64,000 nt of DNA from Microbulbifer sp. SAOS-129_SWC (GCF_039696035.1 NZ_CP155567.1:3529001-3593000); one strand, 5' to 3'. Shown: positions 49,060 through 61,009, counted from the stretch's first letter. The notes: a model not told the origin generated them from the sequence alone. Made by a program: numbers and translations.

Positions 49060-50223
49060 ATGACAGTCAAACATTCCGACACAGTATTTGAGTCTTTTAC
49101 CTTTAAAAATGGCACAACCCTACGCAATCGAATTGTGATGGCACCAATGACAACGTGGTCAGCCAACCCGGATGGAAGCGTGTCCGAGCAGGAGCTTGAC
49201 TACTATCGCCACCGCGCCAACGGTGTCGGCCTGGTGCTGACGGGATGTGCCCACGTAATGGAAAACGGTATTGGCTTCACGGATGAGTTTGCGGCACATG
49301 ATGACCGATTCATCCCGAGTTTGCGCAGTCTGGCCCAGGCCGCAAAGAGCGGCGGTGCTCCAGCCATCCTGCAGATATTTCATGCGGGGAATAAGGCGGT
49401 CCCTGATCTGGTACCCGGCGGTAAAATCGTGAGTGCCAGTGCATTGAAGGCGCAACCAGGTCCATTCAACAGCGGGGAAGTTACGAGCCACGCACTGACG
49501 CATGAGGAAATCCTGGAAGTCATCCATGCGTTTGATGAGACAACCCGACGTGCCATCGAAGCCGGATTTGATGGTGTTGAGCTGCATGGCGCACATGGAT
49601 TCCTGATCCAAAACTTTTTCTCGCCTATGTTCAATCAGCGTACAGATGAGTGGGGCGGCTCGCTGGAAAACCGTATGCGCTTCCCTTCGGCCCTGGTGAA
49701 GGAAGTACGAAAGGTCATCGACACGCACGCCAGGCAGCCATTCCTGCTCGGGTATCGCATTTCGCCCGAAGAGTCTGGCGAAGGCGCACTGAGGATTGAC
49801 GACTCCTACGCACTCATTGATCAACTGATCGAGAGCGGATTGGATTACGTACATGTTTCGCTAGCGGACATTCTGAAGGCGACACCGATCAATGCCACGG
49901 CAGGTCAGCTGACTGCGGAATTGCTAACTGAGCACGTGGCCGGCCGCGTACCCGTTATCGCAGCGGGCAAGATCCGCACACCTTCGGAAGCAGAGGACGC
50001 CCTGAACCTTGGCCTGTCACTGGTCGCCGTGGGAAAAGGGCTGGTGATGAACCCCGACTGGGTGGAGCTGGCACGAAGTCAGCGGGCCAGTGAGATTGAT
50101 ACGGAGTTAGCGCCTGAAAAAATCTCCGAAATCGTGATCCCTGACAAGTTGTGGGGGGTCATCGAGGCTTCCCGGGGCAACGGCTGGTTTCCGCTACGTG
50201 AAGATGATCTCGTTGGCGCTTAA
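49060..50223 (+). CDS. Old Yellow Enzyme family NADH:flavin oxidoreductase
   Basis: An FMN-dependent ene-reductase of 387 residues. The TIM-barrel start NRIVMAPMTTWSANPDGSVS, the active-site region GVELHGAHGFLIQNFFSPMF, and NQRTDEWGGSLENRMRFP are all conserved in OYE proteins; VIAAGKIRTPSEAEDALNLG carries the phosphate-binding end. The likely role is reduction of electrophilic alkenes, quinones or nitro compounds. The ATG at 49060 follows a GGAG at slightly long spacing. It lies 102 bases after the hydrolase and is probably in the same LysR-controlled unit. Confidence 0.92.
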   Translation: MTVKHSDTVFESFTFKNGTTLRNRIVMAPMTTWSANPDGSVSEQELDYYRHRANGVGLVLTGCAHVMENGIGFTDEFAAHDDRFIPSLRSLAQAAKSGGAPAILQIFHAGNKAVPDLVPGGKIVSASALKAQPGPFNSGEVTSHALTHEEILEVIHAFDETTRRAIEAGFDGVELHGAHGFLIQNFFSPMFNQRTDEWGGSLENRMRFPSALVKEVRKVIDTHARQPFLLGYRISPEESGEGALRIDDSYALIDQLIESGLDYVHVSLADILKATPINATAGQLTAELLTEHVAGRVPVIAAGKIRTPSEAEDALNLGLSLVAVGKGLVMNPDWVELARSQRASEIDTELAPEKISEIVIPDKLWGVIEASRGNGWFPLREDDLVGA

Positions 50224-50651
50224 CCAGAATCCTGACGAATTGGGTGGCGGAGAGTTGTCTGTTCCGGGCGTTACGGAAGTAAAAGTAGGCAGCATGGATT
50301 ATGCACAACCTGAAGCAGACACGGGTGCCCTCCTCTGATGGGGAAAGGCGCCTTTTATGTAACACCAGCCAGGGAATCCCTCCCGAAGCGCCCGTCTTGT
50401 AAGGCCTCGGGACGCGAGTCCGATCAGTGCGCAGCCCGCTAAGACAAAAGTAGGCTATCCGGTACAGCGTAGGTCACCAGAGCGGCTGTCAGGGACGAAG
50501 CCGGTATCTGCGATCAAGGTGGCTGGCATCACCTTGGCGTGGCCGGCTACTGTGATACCCCACGCCAGACACCACCACTGCCGTGCTCCCCGCGGCCAGC
50601 CCGCCGGCTACCGCACGCGGAGCTATTGCAAGTAGAAACGGAAAAATCAAA
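50224..50651. other. intergenic region with scar C
   Basis: 428 bases between modules 3 and 4. TGTAACACCAG (50358-50368) repeats that of scar B; after it GGGACGCGAGTCCGATCAG (50410-50428) resembles a decayed ssrA end, and CGATCAGTGCG...CTAAGACA (50421-50446) repeats scar A. No gene is seen. Confidence 0.55.
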
Positions 50652-50987
50652 TCACCGCGCCACGATACCGTAGGACAGGACATAGCCTTCCGAGCTGAGA
50701 AAAATCTGTAGCTCCTCTTCGCCCGCGCTGGTCTTGGTAGTCGCGGTCACAATCCACAGGCGCTGATTGTTTACCTGCTCCATTGAAGCATTGAGGGGCT
50801 TGCCGGCCCAAACCCCGTCGATTTTTCCTGCCTCGACCAGCCGCGTCACTTCCCGGCTGGCAAGGCCCGCGGCTTCCACCATGGAAACCGAGGACCCGTT
50901 TTCGAGACCATGGTCACCGTGCGCAGACACGCCGTTGGCGAACAGCAGTGCAGTCAATATGCAGGCAATACGGATTATATTTTTCAT
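50652..50987 (-). CDS. small periplasmic protein (DUF6488-like)
   Basis: The 111-residue protein has a signal peptide (about 1-22) followed directly by HGDHG, a His/Asp cluster that could bind a metal, then a helical segment (MVEAAGLASREVTRLVEAGK) and a beta region (QRLWIVTATTKTSAGEEELQ). It resembles small proteins placed beside RND metal efflux genes, but the family name is from memory and uncertain. It is the last gene of the metal-efflux module, 47 bases after the membrane-anchor gene on the same strand. Confidence 0.65.
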   Translation of the reverse strand: MKNIIRIACILTALLFANGVSAHGDHGLENGSSVSMVEAAGLASREVTRLVEAGKIDGVWAGKPLNASMEQVNNQRLWIVTATTKTSAGEEELQIFLSSEGYVLSYGIVAR

Positions 50988-51034
50988 ATCTTTGTCCCTG
51001 GGGTTTTATAGCAATTGCACCGTGGTGATTTTCA

Positions 51035-51589
51035 CTACTGTTTCAGGCCGATAACGTCGTAGAAACCTTTTGTCGATAGGGTTACGGTCACCGTTTCCGG
51101 GCCATTATTTTTCCAGTACCAGCCGTGCGAGCCGTCAAACGGGGTGGTCAGGGAACCGCGCATCTCGGCGGCGGTGGCAATGGCGAAACTTTCAAAGTAC
51201 CCGGTGGTGTCCCCGGTGGGTTCACCGTGGAAATCAAAGTAAAGGGGGCCGTTCTCCGTGCTCCACTCGTATTGCATATGACCGTGCTTGGCCAGGTGCA
51301 GCTTGTACTCCAGCCCTTTACCCGCAGGCACCTCGATAGTGACCCTGTCGGTACGATAGGCGAGCGCTTGCCCCTGGTCTTGCGCTTGCCGTTCTTCCGG
51401 CCGCGCTGCCGCGACCTCCTCGGTATTGAGTTGGGTCAGCCCCAGCGCGCCGCCGATGCCCGTGGGATCAATATTGTATTCAGCCGGAAGAATAATGGTG
51501 GTCAGGGTAACCACTGCCAGCGCGGCAGCGGCCACGGTGGCCTTGAGCAGGGTTTTGGCCGGTGGTACCGGCATTGCATTGTCTTGCAT
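51035..51589 (-). CDS. membrane-anchored accessory protein of the metal-efflux module
   Basis: A 184-residue protein with one membrane segment (about residues 13-35) and a periplasmic beta-rich domain (VTIEVPAGKGLEYKLHLAKH, MQYEWSTENGPLYFDFHGEP, HGWYWKNNGPETVTVTLSTK). Several His, Trp and Tyr residues might coordinate metal. Similar single-pass proteins occur next to CzcA/CusA genes and HupE-like genes. The function is not known. It lies 43 bases after the HupE-like gene on the same strand. Confidence 0.65.
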   Translation of the reverse strand: MQDNAMPVPPAKTLLKATVAAAALAVVTLTTIILPAEYNIDPTGIGGALGLTQLNTEEVAAARPEERQAQDQGQALAYRTDRVTIEVPAGKGLEYKLHLAKHGHMQYEWSTENGPLYFDFHGEPTGDTTGYFESFAIATAAEMRGSLTTPFDGSHGWYWKNNGPETVTVTLSTKGFYDVIGLKQ

Positions 51590-51632
51590 GTTTACCTCTG
51601 TTTATTTATTTGAGTTCAGTCGAAGGGCTTTT

Positions 51633-52328
51633 TCAGCCGACGAAATAGCCGGTCATCTGGTATCCCACCAACATCAGGCCGCCGCTCATCAACAGCGCAT
51701 TGGTGGCGGTGGAGAAACGCAGGAAGCTGTCGAAACGCCGCCAGTAATTGATCGCGAGGAGAATGAACGCCAGCGCCAGGAACTGGCCCAGCTCTACCCC
51801 CACGTTGAACGCGAGAATATTCGCCACCAGCCCGTCGTCAGAAAACTCGAATTCCTGAAGTTTGGTCGCCAGGCCAAAGCCGTGAAACAGCCCGAAAATC
51901 AGCACCGCGGCCTTGGTATTGGGCTGGTAACCGAGCACTCGCTTGAAGCCACCCAGGTTGTCAAACCCCTTATAGACAATGGACAGCCCGATAATGGCAT
52001 CAATCAGGTAGGCGTTGACGTGGGTATTGTTCAGCACCCCGAACAGCAGCGCCAGGCTGTGGCCCAGCGTGAAGAAGCTGACATAGACCAGAACATCCCG
52101 GGAGCGGTACAGGAAGAAAATGACCCCGATCAGAAACAGTAAATGGTCGTAGCCTGTCACCATGTGCTTGGCGCCGATATACAGAAACGGAATGATCGAT
52201 ACCCCTTCATTCCCGGCCAGATAGGCCCTGGTGGCGTCGTCCACCCCATGAGCGAGTAGCGGCATCGAAGCCAGCATGCCGAATCCCAGTGCCAGTATGC
52301 CCAGCACCCATTGATATCGTTTGAACAC
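51633..52328 (-). CDS. HupE/UreJ-like membrane protein
   Basis: An integral membrane protein of 231 residues with a leading hydrophobic segment and about six further helices. HMVTGYDHLLFLIGVIFFLY carries the HupE/UreJ_2-type motif G-x-D-H-x-L-F, and FTLGHSLAL and FGLFHGFGLA add conserved His; such sites bind Ni or Co in HupE proteins. A GTG start at 52328 is chosen since it has a GGAGG site and precedes the first helix; the open frame continues to 52991 only as an overlap with the RND gene. It follows that pump on the same strand. Confidence 0.82.
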   Translation of the reverse strand: MFKRYQWVLGILALGFGMLASMPLLAHGVDDATRAYLAGNEGVSIIPFLYIGAKHMVTGYDHLLFLIGVIFFLYRSRDVLVYVSFFTLGHSLALLFGVLNNTHVNAYLIDAIIGLSIVYKGFDNLGGFKRVLGYQPNTKAAVLIFGLFHGFGLATKLQEFEFSDDGLVANILAFNVGVELGQFLALAFILLAINYWRRFDSFLRFSTATNALLMSGGLMLVGYQMTGYFVG

Positions 52329-52402
52329 TGCAATTACCTCCGGTTTATTGTTCGTAGACTTCTCGTCACTGGCCACCGGCGCTGCCGCTGGCCTATTTAT
52401 TT

Positions 52403-55567
<3,165 letters not shown>

Positions 55568-56806
55568 TTAGTGATCGTGGGACGCGCCGGATTTTTCGAT
55601 GTCGGCCTTGATGATGTAGCTGTTCCCGGTGACATACTCCGTACCCGGCTTCAATCCCCCGAGTACCTCGACCCAGTCGCCCGCCTCGCGGCCCAGCTCC
55701 AGCATGCGCACCTCGTATTCATCCCCAACCTTGGCGTAGACCACGGTGAAATCCCGGAACGGCTGCAAACCGGAACGCTTGACCGCCAGCGGCACCTCGT
55801 ATTCGGCAACCTGGATATCCCCGGATACAAAGGCCCCGGGCGCGAGATCTACCGGGGGATTCTTCAGGGCTACACGCACTACACTGGATTGGTTGCGACG
55901 GATCATGGTGTCGACCTGCCGCACCGCGCCTTGTAACTCGGTATCGATTCCGCGTATCCGCAGTGCAACCGGTGCCCCCTGCTTGATACGGGCTCGCGTG
56001 GCCGGGAATACCTCCAGCTCGGCGAGTAGCGCATTGCTATCCGCGATTGTCAGCAAGGTGCGGCCCTCGGTCTGCTCACCGGGGTTGGCCTGGCGCTGCA
56101 ACACCACCCCATCGATCGGGGAGACAATGGTGTAGGTCTTGAGGTTTTCATTGCTGTTGACCGCGATCAGCGGCTGCCCCTTAGCAACCCGCTGCCCCAG
56201 ACCGACCTTGACCGCTTCCACGGTGCCGTTAAAGCGCGCGCTGATCAGCCGGACCCGCTCGGGGTTCATCACCAGGCGGCCGAATGCGCTGCTGGTCTCC
56301 CGCATCACTGCGGGCCCGGCAATACCGGTGCCGATATCCATCGCTTCCGCAATACTCGGTTCAATCCGGGTGCGGCCTTCAAAGTTGTCGTACTGCCAGC
56401 GGTGGCTCTTGCCCTTGTATCTGGCCGTGAGCGTGACAACGAACGAGTGCGGCTCGTAAATTACCGTGTCCCCGCGCAGAAAATCGCTCTGCGGGGCAAA
56501 ACCGATCTGGTCCTCCACCCCTCCGAGCCTGGTGAGCACTACTTTGAGTTCAACCTGACCCGGGTCCACCGGCTTGCCGCCGTCGGTAATCCACACGCGG
56601 AATTCCGGCGGCACCCCGGTTTCGAAAATACTGAGTTCAACCGCGAAATCGTCCTCGCGCAGCATGCGGCCGCGGTGCGGGCCCTTCTCCGGTTCCGGTT
56701 CACCCTGTTCGGCAGCCGCACCGGAAGCCTGGAGGTTTGCGCTATAAGTCAGGCCCCACGACAGCATCGCGGCGAAGACCAGACTGGAAAAAATCACAGA
56801 TTTCAT
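55568..56806 (-). CDS. RND efflux periplasmic adaptor (CzcB-like)
   Basis: Membrane-fusion protein of 412 residues that joins the RND pump to the outer-membrane channel. It has a signal peptide (about 1-30), then the CzcB-like GPHRGRMLREDDFAVELSIF segment and an extra N-terminal beta domain. A lipoyl domain (VEAVKVGLGQRVAKGQPLIA, SPIDGVVLQRQANPGEQTEG) and beta-barrel follow, and the C-terminus is VTGNSYIIKADIEKSGASHDH, with a His/Asp end. It overlaps the TolC-type gene by four bases and ends nine bases before the pump gene. Confidence 0.9.
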   Translation of the reverse strand: MKSVIFSSLVFAAMLSWGLTYSANLQASGAAAEQGEPEPEKGPHRGRMLREDDFAVELSIFETGVPPEFRVWITDGGKPVDPGQVELKVVLTRLGGVEDQIGFAPQSDFLRGDTVIYEPHSFVVTLTARYKGKSHRWQYDNFEGRTRIEPSIAEAMDIGTGIAGPAVMRETSSAFGRLVMNPERVRLISARFNGTVEAVKVGLGQRVAKGQPLIAVNSNENLKTYTIVSPIDGVVLQRQANPGEQTEGRTLLTIADSNALLAELEVFPATRARIKQGAPVALRIRGIDTELQGAVRQVDTMIRRNQSSVVRVALKNPPVDLAPGAFVSGDIQVAEYEVPLAVKRSGLQPFRDFTVVYAKVGDEYEVRMLELGREAGDWVEVLGGLKPGTEYVTGNSYIIKADIEKSGASHDH

Positions 56807-58122
56807 TTTTCGTTCTCGCTTATCTGTGCCAGGGACAGGCCGGTGAGTTTTTCGATTTCAATCAGGTTCAGGCGCGCGCGATACCGGGCCTGAAGGAGCG
56901 ACAAGCGCGCATCAATCAGTGCCTGCTGCGCCGACGCCAGCTCGTAATAACGGTATTTGCCCTGCCGATAGGCGCTGCGGGTATCCGCAAGCGATCGCTC
57001 CAGGCTCGGAATAATCTTTGCCGTCAGTGCATCGCCAACGTGACGGCTGTGCAGCAGCTGCTGGGCCATCACATATACCCGTGTTTCCAGTTCTATCGCC
57101 TTGGCATGCATTTCCGCGCGGTAGCGGTTCTGTTCCGCCTTCAGCGCTGCGACCTGGCCGCGATTGCGATCGCGCCGCCCGAGCGGGACCGCCACGCCGG
57201 CAACCAGGCTGTAGTCATTGGCAGCTTCCAGTCGCCGGATACCGGCGTCGATGCGCCACTGGATGCCGGCTTCCGCGCGCGCCAGTGCGATCTCCGCGTC
57301 GGCCACCCGCTCGCGGCTCAGAAAGATGGCGAGATTCGGGTTAGCGGCAACCCGCTGGCGCAACTGCGCAATATCTAGCGGTGGAACCGGCGCGGAAAGG
57401 GAACCCGCGACGGCGCCGAACCGCGGCGTCCGCTCGCCCCATTGCGCCGCCAAGCGGTACCTGGCGATTTGCAGTTGGTGTGCAATGTCTTCCACCGCCA
57501 GGGTGCGCCGCGCCACTTCGGCTTGTGCGCGTGATGCATCGGCTTGCGGGACTTTTCCCGCGGCGACCTGACGACGAATATCCACCAGCACTGCCCGTGA
57601 CTGGGCCAGCGCGTGCTGCGCCAGCACCTGGCGCTCCTGCTGTGCCATGGCCTGGAGAAAATAGCGCGCAGTATCCGCCGCGACGTCCAATTCCAGAATC
57701 TGCCGTTGCGTCTCGATCACCGAGGTTTTGCTGCGGGCCGCGTCAACGCGCCGGTCGATCAATTCGCCCTGTAACAGCCAGGTGATCCCCAGCGTTGTCT
57801 GCGCGCTTTCCGCCGCCGTAAAGTCTCCGCTGCCGGCCACATCCTCGACCATCAGACTCAACTCCGGACGCGGGCCAACCCCGGCCTGCGCAGCCAACGC
57901 ATCGGCCGCTTCGAGCTGGTATTCATATCCGGCCAGTGCCGGGTGACTCTGCAGCGACTGCAGAACAGCCTGCTCGAATGAGAGCCGCGACGACGCCAGA
58001 TTCTCCTGCGCCCACGCGGTGCCGAGTAGGCTCCAGAGAGCCAGGAGTGCCCCCGCGCGCACGGCAAAAAACCGACCTGCGATCGGTTTTTTATCGACAC
58101 GTTTCCGTAAGTTGTCTCGCAC
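56803..58122 (-). CDS. TolC-family outer-membrane channel (CzcC-like)
   Basis: Outer-membrane factor of 439 residues with a signal peptide (about 20-39, ending GTAWAQ) and two repeats of the OEP fold, each with long helices (SFEQAVLQSLQSHPALAGYE, and the second from DIAQLRQRVAANPNLAIFLS). RARLNLIEIEKLTGLSLA near the end is a standard OEP feature. It is the first structural gene of the CzcCBA set, starting 10 bases downstream of the M56 peptidase gene, all in one transcript. Confidence 0.9.
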   Translation of the reverse strand: MRDNLRKRVDKKPIAGRFFAVRAGALLALWSLLGTAWAQENLASSRLSFEQAVLQSLQSHPALAGYEYQLEAADALAAQAGVGPRPELSLMVEDVAGSGDFTAAESAQTTLGITWLLQGELIDRRVDAARSKTSVIETQRQILELDVAADTARYFLQAMAQQERQVLAQHALAQSRAVLVDIRRQVAAGKVPQADASRAQAEVARRTLAVEDIAHQLQIARYRLAAQWGERTPRFGAVAGSLSAPVPPLDIAQLRQRVAANPNLAIFLSRERVADAEIALARAEAGIQWRIDAGIRRLEAANDYSLVAGVAVPLGRRDRNRGQVAALKAEQNRYRAEMHAKAIELETRVYVMAQQLLHSRHVGDALTAKIIPSLERSLADTRSAYRQGKYRYYELASAQQALIDARLSLLQARYRARLNLIEIEKLTGLSLAQISENEK

Positions 58123-58131
58123 TTTGCTTCC

Positions 58132-59106
58132 TTAATGAGAGAACAGGGTTTCGATGAAGTGGTGGAGTGCATCCACCGAAACGAGGCAGCTGCCTGTCAG
58201 CAGAAGAAAAGGAATGCCGATCAGAAGTCGCGGGAGTGAGCGCCCTTTATCGTCGGCGAGCAGGTAGTGCACGCGCGCATCGAGTTGGTCCAAGGCAAAA
58301 TGGCAGCAAATCGGAGAACCGGTATTGCCCGCGTACATACCATTGGAGAGCCGTGTCACCTTGAGCAGGGTCTGGGCGATGAAAGTGTCGCTCCACCCCT
58401 GGCGATACACTTGTTCATCGGCGCACTGCTCCATGCACAACATCATCTGCCGGTTGAGATAGTTGCGCGAACCCTGCGGAAAAAAGCCGGCGAACAATGC
58501 AAACAGTAATTTTTTGAGCGGATCGTAGCGCCGGGCATGCGCCTCTTCGTGCAGACGGACTACCGCGAACTCCTCCGATGAAATGCCATCGCGCAAGCCA
58601 CTGGTATAGAAGCCGCGCGGCCGGAGCAACCCGCTGGTAAATGCCTGCGCCCGCGGTGAGCGGATAATCGATACGTCGCCCGCTTCGCGCTCACAGACTT
58701 GCAGCAATAACCGGAGCTGTGAAACATGCCGGTAGGCACGTCGGCAGCTGCGCACCAGCAACAGCGCACTCAGCGACAGGAACCCCAGCGTGGATATACC
58801 GTGCCAGCTGTAGAGATTGAAAGCGTGAATGTGATGCCAGTGTGCCAGGCTGGCCGCGGGCCCCCCGAGGGCCTCCGGGAACACCAGTATCACTGCGGCA
58901 GCGCTCGCCGCCAGCCAGGGCAGCAGCACGGCGCTCCACAGCAACGGGCGTCGCGCATTCGCGGAAAGACGCACAGAACTGCGGAAAAATTTTGCAGAAT
59001 GGGAAATTGCCGCGCAAATCCCGGCCACCAGCAGAATTCCAACCAGCAGGCAGAGGGCCGCAATGGTCAACAGGTTCAACCAGAGTGCCGGTTGCCCCAG
59101 TATCAT
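58132..59106 (-). CDS. M56-family membrane metallopeptidase (BlaR1-like, no sensor domain)
   Basis: A 324-residue membrane protein with hydrophobic helices at about 10-35, 55-75, 95-115 and 285-310. The zinc-protease motif HEEAH lies in FAVVRLHEEAHARRYDPLKK, followed by CMEQCADEQVYRQG with the third ligand. BlaR1/MecR1 proteins have an added penicillin-binding sensor of about 250 residues; this protein ends after the last helix. It probably cleaves or inactivates the adjacent BlaI-type repressor after an unknown signal. It overlaps that gene by four bases and stands at the head of a metal-efflux operon. Confidence 0.85.
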   Translation of the reverse strand: MILGQPALWLNLLTIAALCLLVGILLVAGICAAISHSAKFFRSSVRLSANARRPLLWSAVLLPWLAASAAAVILVFPEALGGPAASLAHWHHIHAFNLYSWHGISTLGFLSLSALLLVRSCRRAYRHVSQLRLLLQVCEREAGDVSIIRSPRAQAFTSGLLRPRGFYTSGLRDGISSEEFAVVRLHEEAHARRYDPLKKLLFALFAGFFPQGSRNYLNRQMMLCMEQCADEQVYRQGWSDTFIAQTLLKVTRLSNGMYAGNTGSPICCHFALDQLDARVHYLLADDKGRSLPRLLIGIPFLLLTGSCLVSVDALHHFIETLFSH

Positions 59107-59489
59107 GCGTCGCCACCCTGCTGGCGTTTCGCCTTCTGCGCCTCGATCAATTGCTCGAGCTGTGCCAGCTGGGACTCGCTCAAGTCCGAGGAAATTGAGG
59201 TAAAGGCCGCAACGAGGCCGTTATCGTCATCGACGAACTCCCGAGTCACGTCCTGGATAAGCTGACCGACAAAAGCATATCGCTCTACCGCCGGGCGGTA
59301 TTGGAACGCGTGCCCCTGCTTCTCCCGCGTCAACAGGCCTTTCTTGAACAGGCGATCGAGCGTGCTCTGGATGGTGTTGAGCGAGCCGCCGCGGGCCTTG
59401 CTGAGCTGCGCATGCACCTGCTTGGCATCCGCGGAGTCCGCGTTCCAGAGGTACTGGAGAACCTGTTTTTCGAGATCACCTAGCCGCAT
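59103..59489 (-). CDS. BlaI/MecI/CopY-family repressor
   Basis: A winged-helix repressor of 128 residues, the family length, beginning MRLGDLEKQVLQYLWNADSA. The recognition region is VHAQLSKARGGSLNTIQSTLDR and the wing GLLTREKQGHAFQYRPAVER; a C-terminal helical dimer domain follows (LSESQLAQLEQLIEAQKAKR). Relatives control beta-lactamase or copper genes and are removed by an M56 protease. Here the pair heads czc-type genes. The ATG at 59489 is favoured over the frame start at 59531 since the extra 14 residues precede the conserved start. Confidence 0.87.
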   Translation of the reverse strand: MRLGDLEKQVLQYLWNADSADAKQVHAQLSKARGGSLNTIQSTLDRLFKKGLLTREKQGHAFQYRPAVERYAFVGQLIQDVTREFVDDDNGLVAAFTSISSDLSESQLAQLEQLIEAQKAKRQQGGDA

Positions 59490-59529
59490 GCCGCTTAGCT
59501 CACCTGTTAGAATGGTCAGTCTGGCAGGC

Positions 59530-59559
59530 ATACTAAACGCCCCAAAAACCGATCGTCAA
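59530..59559 (-). promoter_or_regulatory. putative promoter of the BlaI-M56-czc operon
   Basis: TTGACG (59559-59554), an 18-base spacer and TAGTAT (59535-59530) on the minus strand, about 40 bases before the BlaI-type start. No clear TACA-N2-TGTA operator was found by eye. Confidence 0.5.
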
Positions 59560-59660
59560 TAGGTTTTTCTGGCGGGTAATAACAAGCTGGCAGCGGACTG
59601 GCGTTCAGGCCCGGGAAATACTGATGACCGAGCAGTTCAGGCGTGCCCCGAGATCACACT

Positions 59661-59808
59661 GACTTCGACGCCAAAATGCGGATGTGAATAGGTGGAATTA
59701 CATCAAAGGGACACCAGTAGGAACAACGGCGAACCCGACCGATGCACGCATGCGTATTGAGATCGCGGCGCGGAAGAGCACAGCGACGAGGCGCTCCCGC
59801 CCTGCGGA
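59661..59808 (+). repeat. boundary scar E
   Basis: 59661-59727 matches boundary D (41728-41794) at about 53 of 67 bases, and 59773-59808 matches 37261-37296 beside ssrA at 31 of 36. It marks the right end of the accessory region; apparent core genes follow. Confidence 0.65.
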
Positions 59809-59862
59809 ATCCCAGCAAACCTCATAACCCGCAGTGCTTACTCTGACTGAGAGTGCGCCTTC

Positions 59863-60579
59863 TCACCCAACCAGCAACTGCAGCGCCGCATAACTCTCGC
59901 TCACATCCGGCGCACGGAGCTTGCGCGTTGCCAGGTAGTGGGCATTGAACACCGAAAAGTAGTGCCGCAGGGTCTCGGCAGAGGCATCCTCACCAGCCAG
60001 CATCAAACAGCTGATGGCGGCCTCGGCGGTAGAAAAGCGGTCGCTTTTGCCAGAATCTCGCACGGCGTAGGACTTCACCAGCGTGTCGGGCAGGCTCAGG
60101 CAGGGGAGCCCATCCAGCCAGCGGCTCAGGCCAACCATGCGGCTGCACTGCTTCCAGGTTCCATCGAGCAGTATCAATGTGGTCTTTTTGGCCGTGGATG
60201 GCAGGCTGCGGGCAACTTCCCTCGAACTGTTGTTGGCCCCGTCTGCCGGAAATACCACAAAGCAATTCCGCTCCGGGTCGTTCAGCAGCGCTTTCAGTTC
60301 CTGTGGTGCTTCGAGCCGATTCCACACGAACGCTTGCGTATCCGGAAACACGTCAACAACCAGGCGGCCGGTGTTAGTGGGCTTGAACAACTCCTTGCGG
60401 TGCAGCAGCAACACAAATTCTGTGGTGCTTTCCGCCGTAGGCCTCCAGGCGCACATACAGGCGAATTCGCCCATCTGGCAGTCGGCACAGCGCTTTACGT
60501 TTGTGCCTTTGGCCTGGAAAGGCCTGGTGGACCTGGCAAGCTCCTGGTCTCTAAGACGAGTGTAAGTAGTGGAACGCAT
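59863..60579 (-). CDS. DTW-domain tRNA-uridine aminocarboxypropyltransferase (TapT-like)
   Basis: DTW-domain enzymes transfer the 3-amino-3-carboxypropyl group from SAM to uridine in tRNA (acp3U47 by TapT in E. coli). The 238-residue protein has an N-terminal Cys cluster (KRCADCQMGEFACMCAW), TEFVLLLHRKELFKPTNTGR and the family motif LILLDGTWKQCSRM, the D-G-T-W form of the DTW box. The C-terminal STAEAAISCL is also conserved. The ATG at 60579 begins MRSTTYTRLRDQE; a start at 60597 would add six residues. It stands alone right after the boundary scar. Confidence 0.85.
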   Translation of the reverse strand: MRSTTYTRLRDQELARSTRPFQAKGTNVKRCADCQMGEFACMCAWRPTAESTTEFVLLLHRKELFKPTNTGRLVVDVFPDTQAFVWNRLEAPQELKALLNDPERNCFVVFPADGANNSSREVARSLPSTAKKTTLILLDGTWKQCSRMVGLSRWLDGLPCLSLPDTLVKSYAVRDSGKSDRFSTAEAAISCLMLAGEDASAETLRHYFSVFNAHYLATRKLRAPDVSESYAALQLLVG

Positions 60580-60672
60580 AACAAACTGTAAAAACAAAAT
60601 GGAGTCAGTCGCCGGAGCGGAAGAGCCGGGGTGCTGCAGGGGTATTGAATCTCAACCAGAGCGCCGCTGACT

Positions 60673-60990
60673 TTACGTGCTGGAAACTTTCATCAGCACC
60701 AATCCGGAAACAATCAGAATTGCGGCAACGACTCTCATCGCGTTCACCGGCTCCGCCAGAAATACAATGCCCACGAGAAAGGCCCCGATAGCACCGATAC
60801 CCGTCCAGATGGTGTAAGCGGTACCGAGTGGGATACTCCTCATGGCGACGGACAACAGCCAGAAACTGCCCAGCATGGTGACCAGCGTGATGAGGGTAGG
60901 TACGAGCCGGGTGAAGCCGTGGGATTGCTTCATGGAGTACGCCCAGACAACTTCCAGGGCTCCGGCAATGAGAAGGTAGAACCAGGGCAT
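60673..60990 (-). CDS. SMR-family guanidinium exporter SugE/Gdx
   Basis: A small four-helix inner-membrane antiporter of 105 residues. The N-terminus MPWFYLLIAGALEVVWAYSM has the essential Glu13, and KQSHGFTRLVPT distinguishes the SugE/Gdx subtype (guanidinium) from EmrE-type drug exporters. GTAYTIWTGIGAIGAFLVGI forms helix 3. The SMR dimer exchanges guanidinium for protons. A GGAG site lies six bases before the ATG, and a guanidine-II riboswitch precedes it, which strongly supports the substrate. Confidence 0.93.
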   Translation of the reverse strand: MPWFYLLIAGALEVVWAYSMKQSHGFTRLVPTLITLVTMLGSFWLLSVAMRSIPLGTAYTIWTGIGAIGAFLVGIVFLAEPVNAMRVVAAILIVSGLVLMKVSST

Positions 60991-61009
60991 GGACTGCTCC
61001 GTTTCAAAC

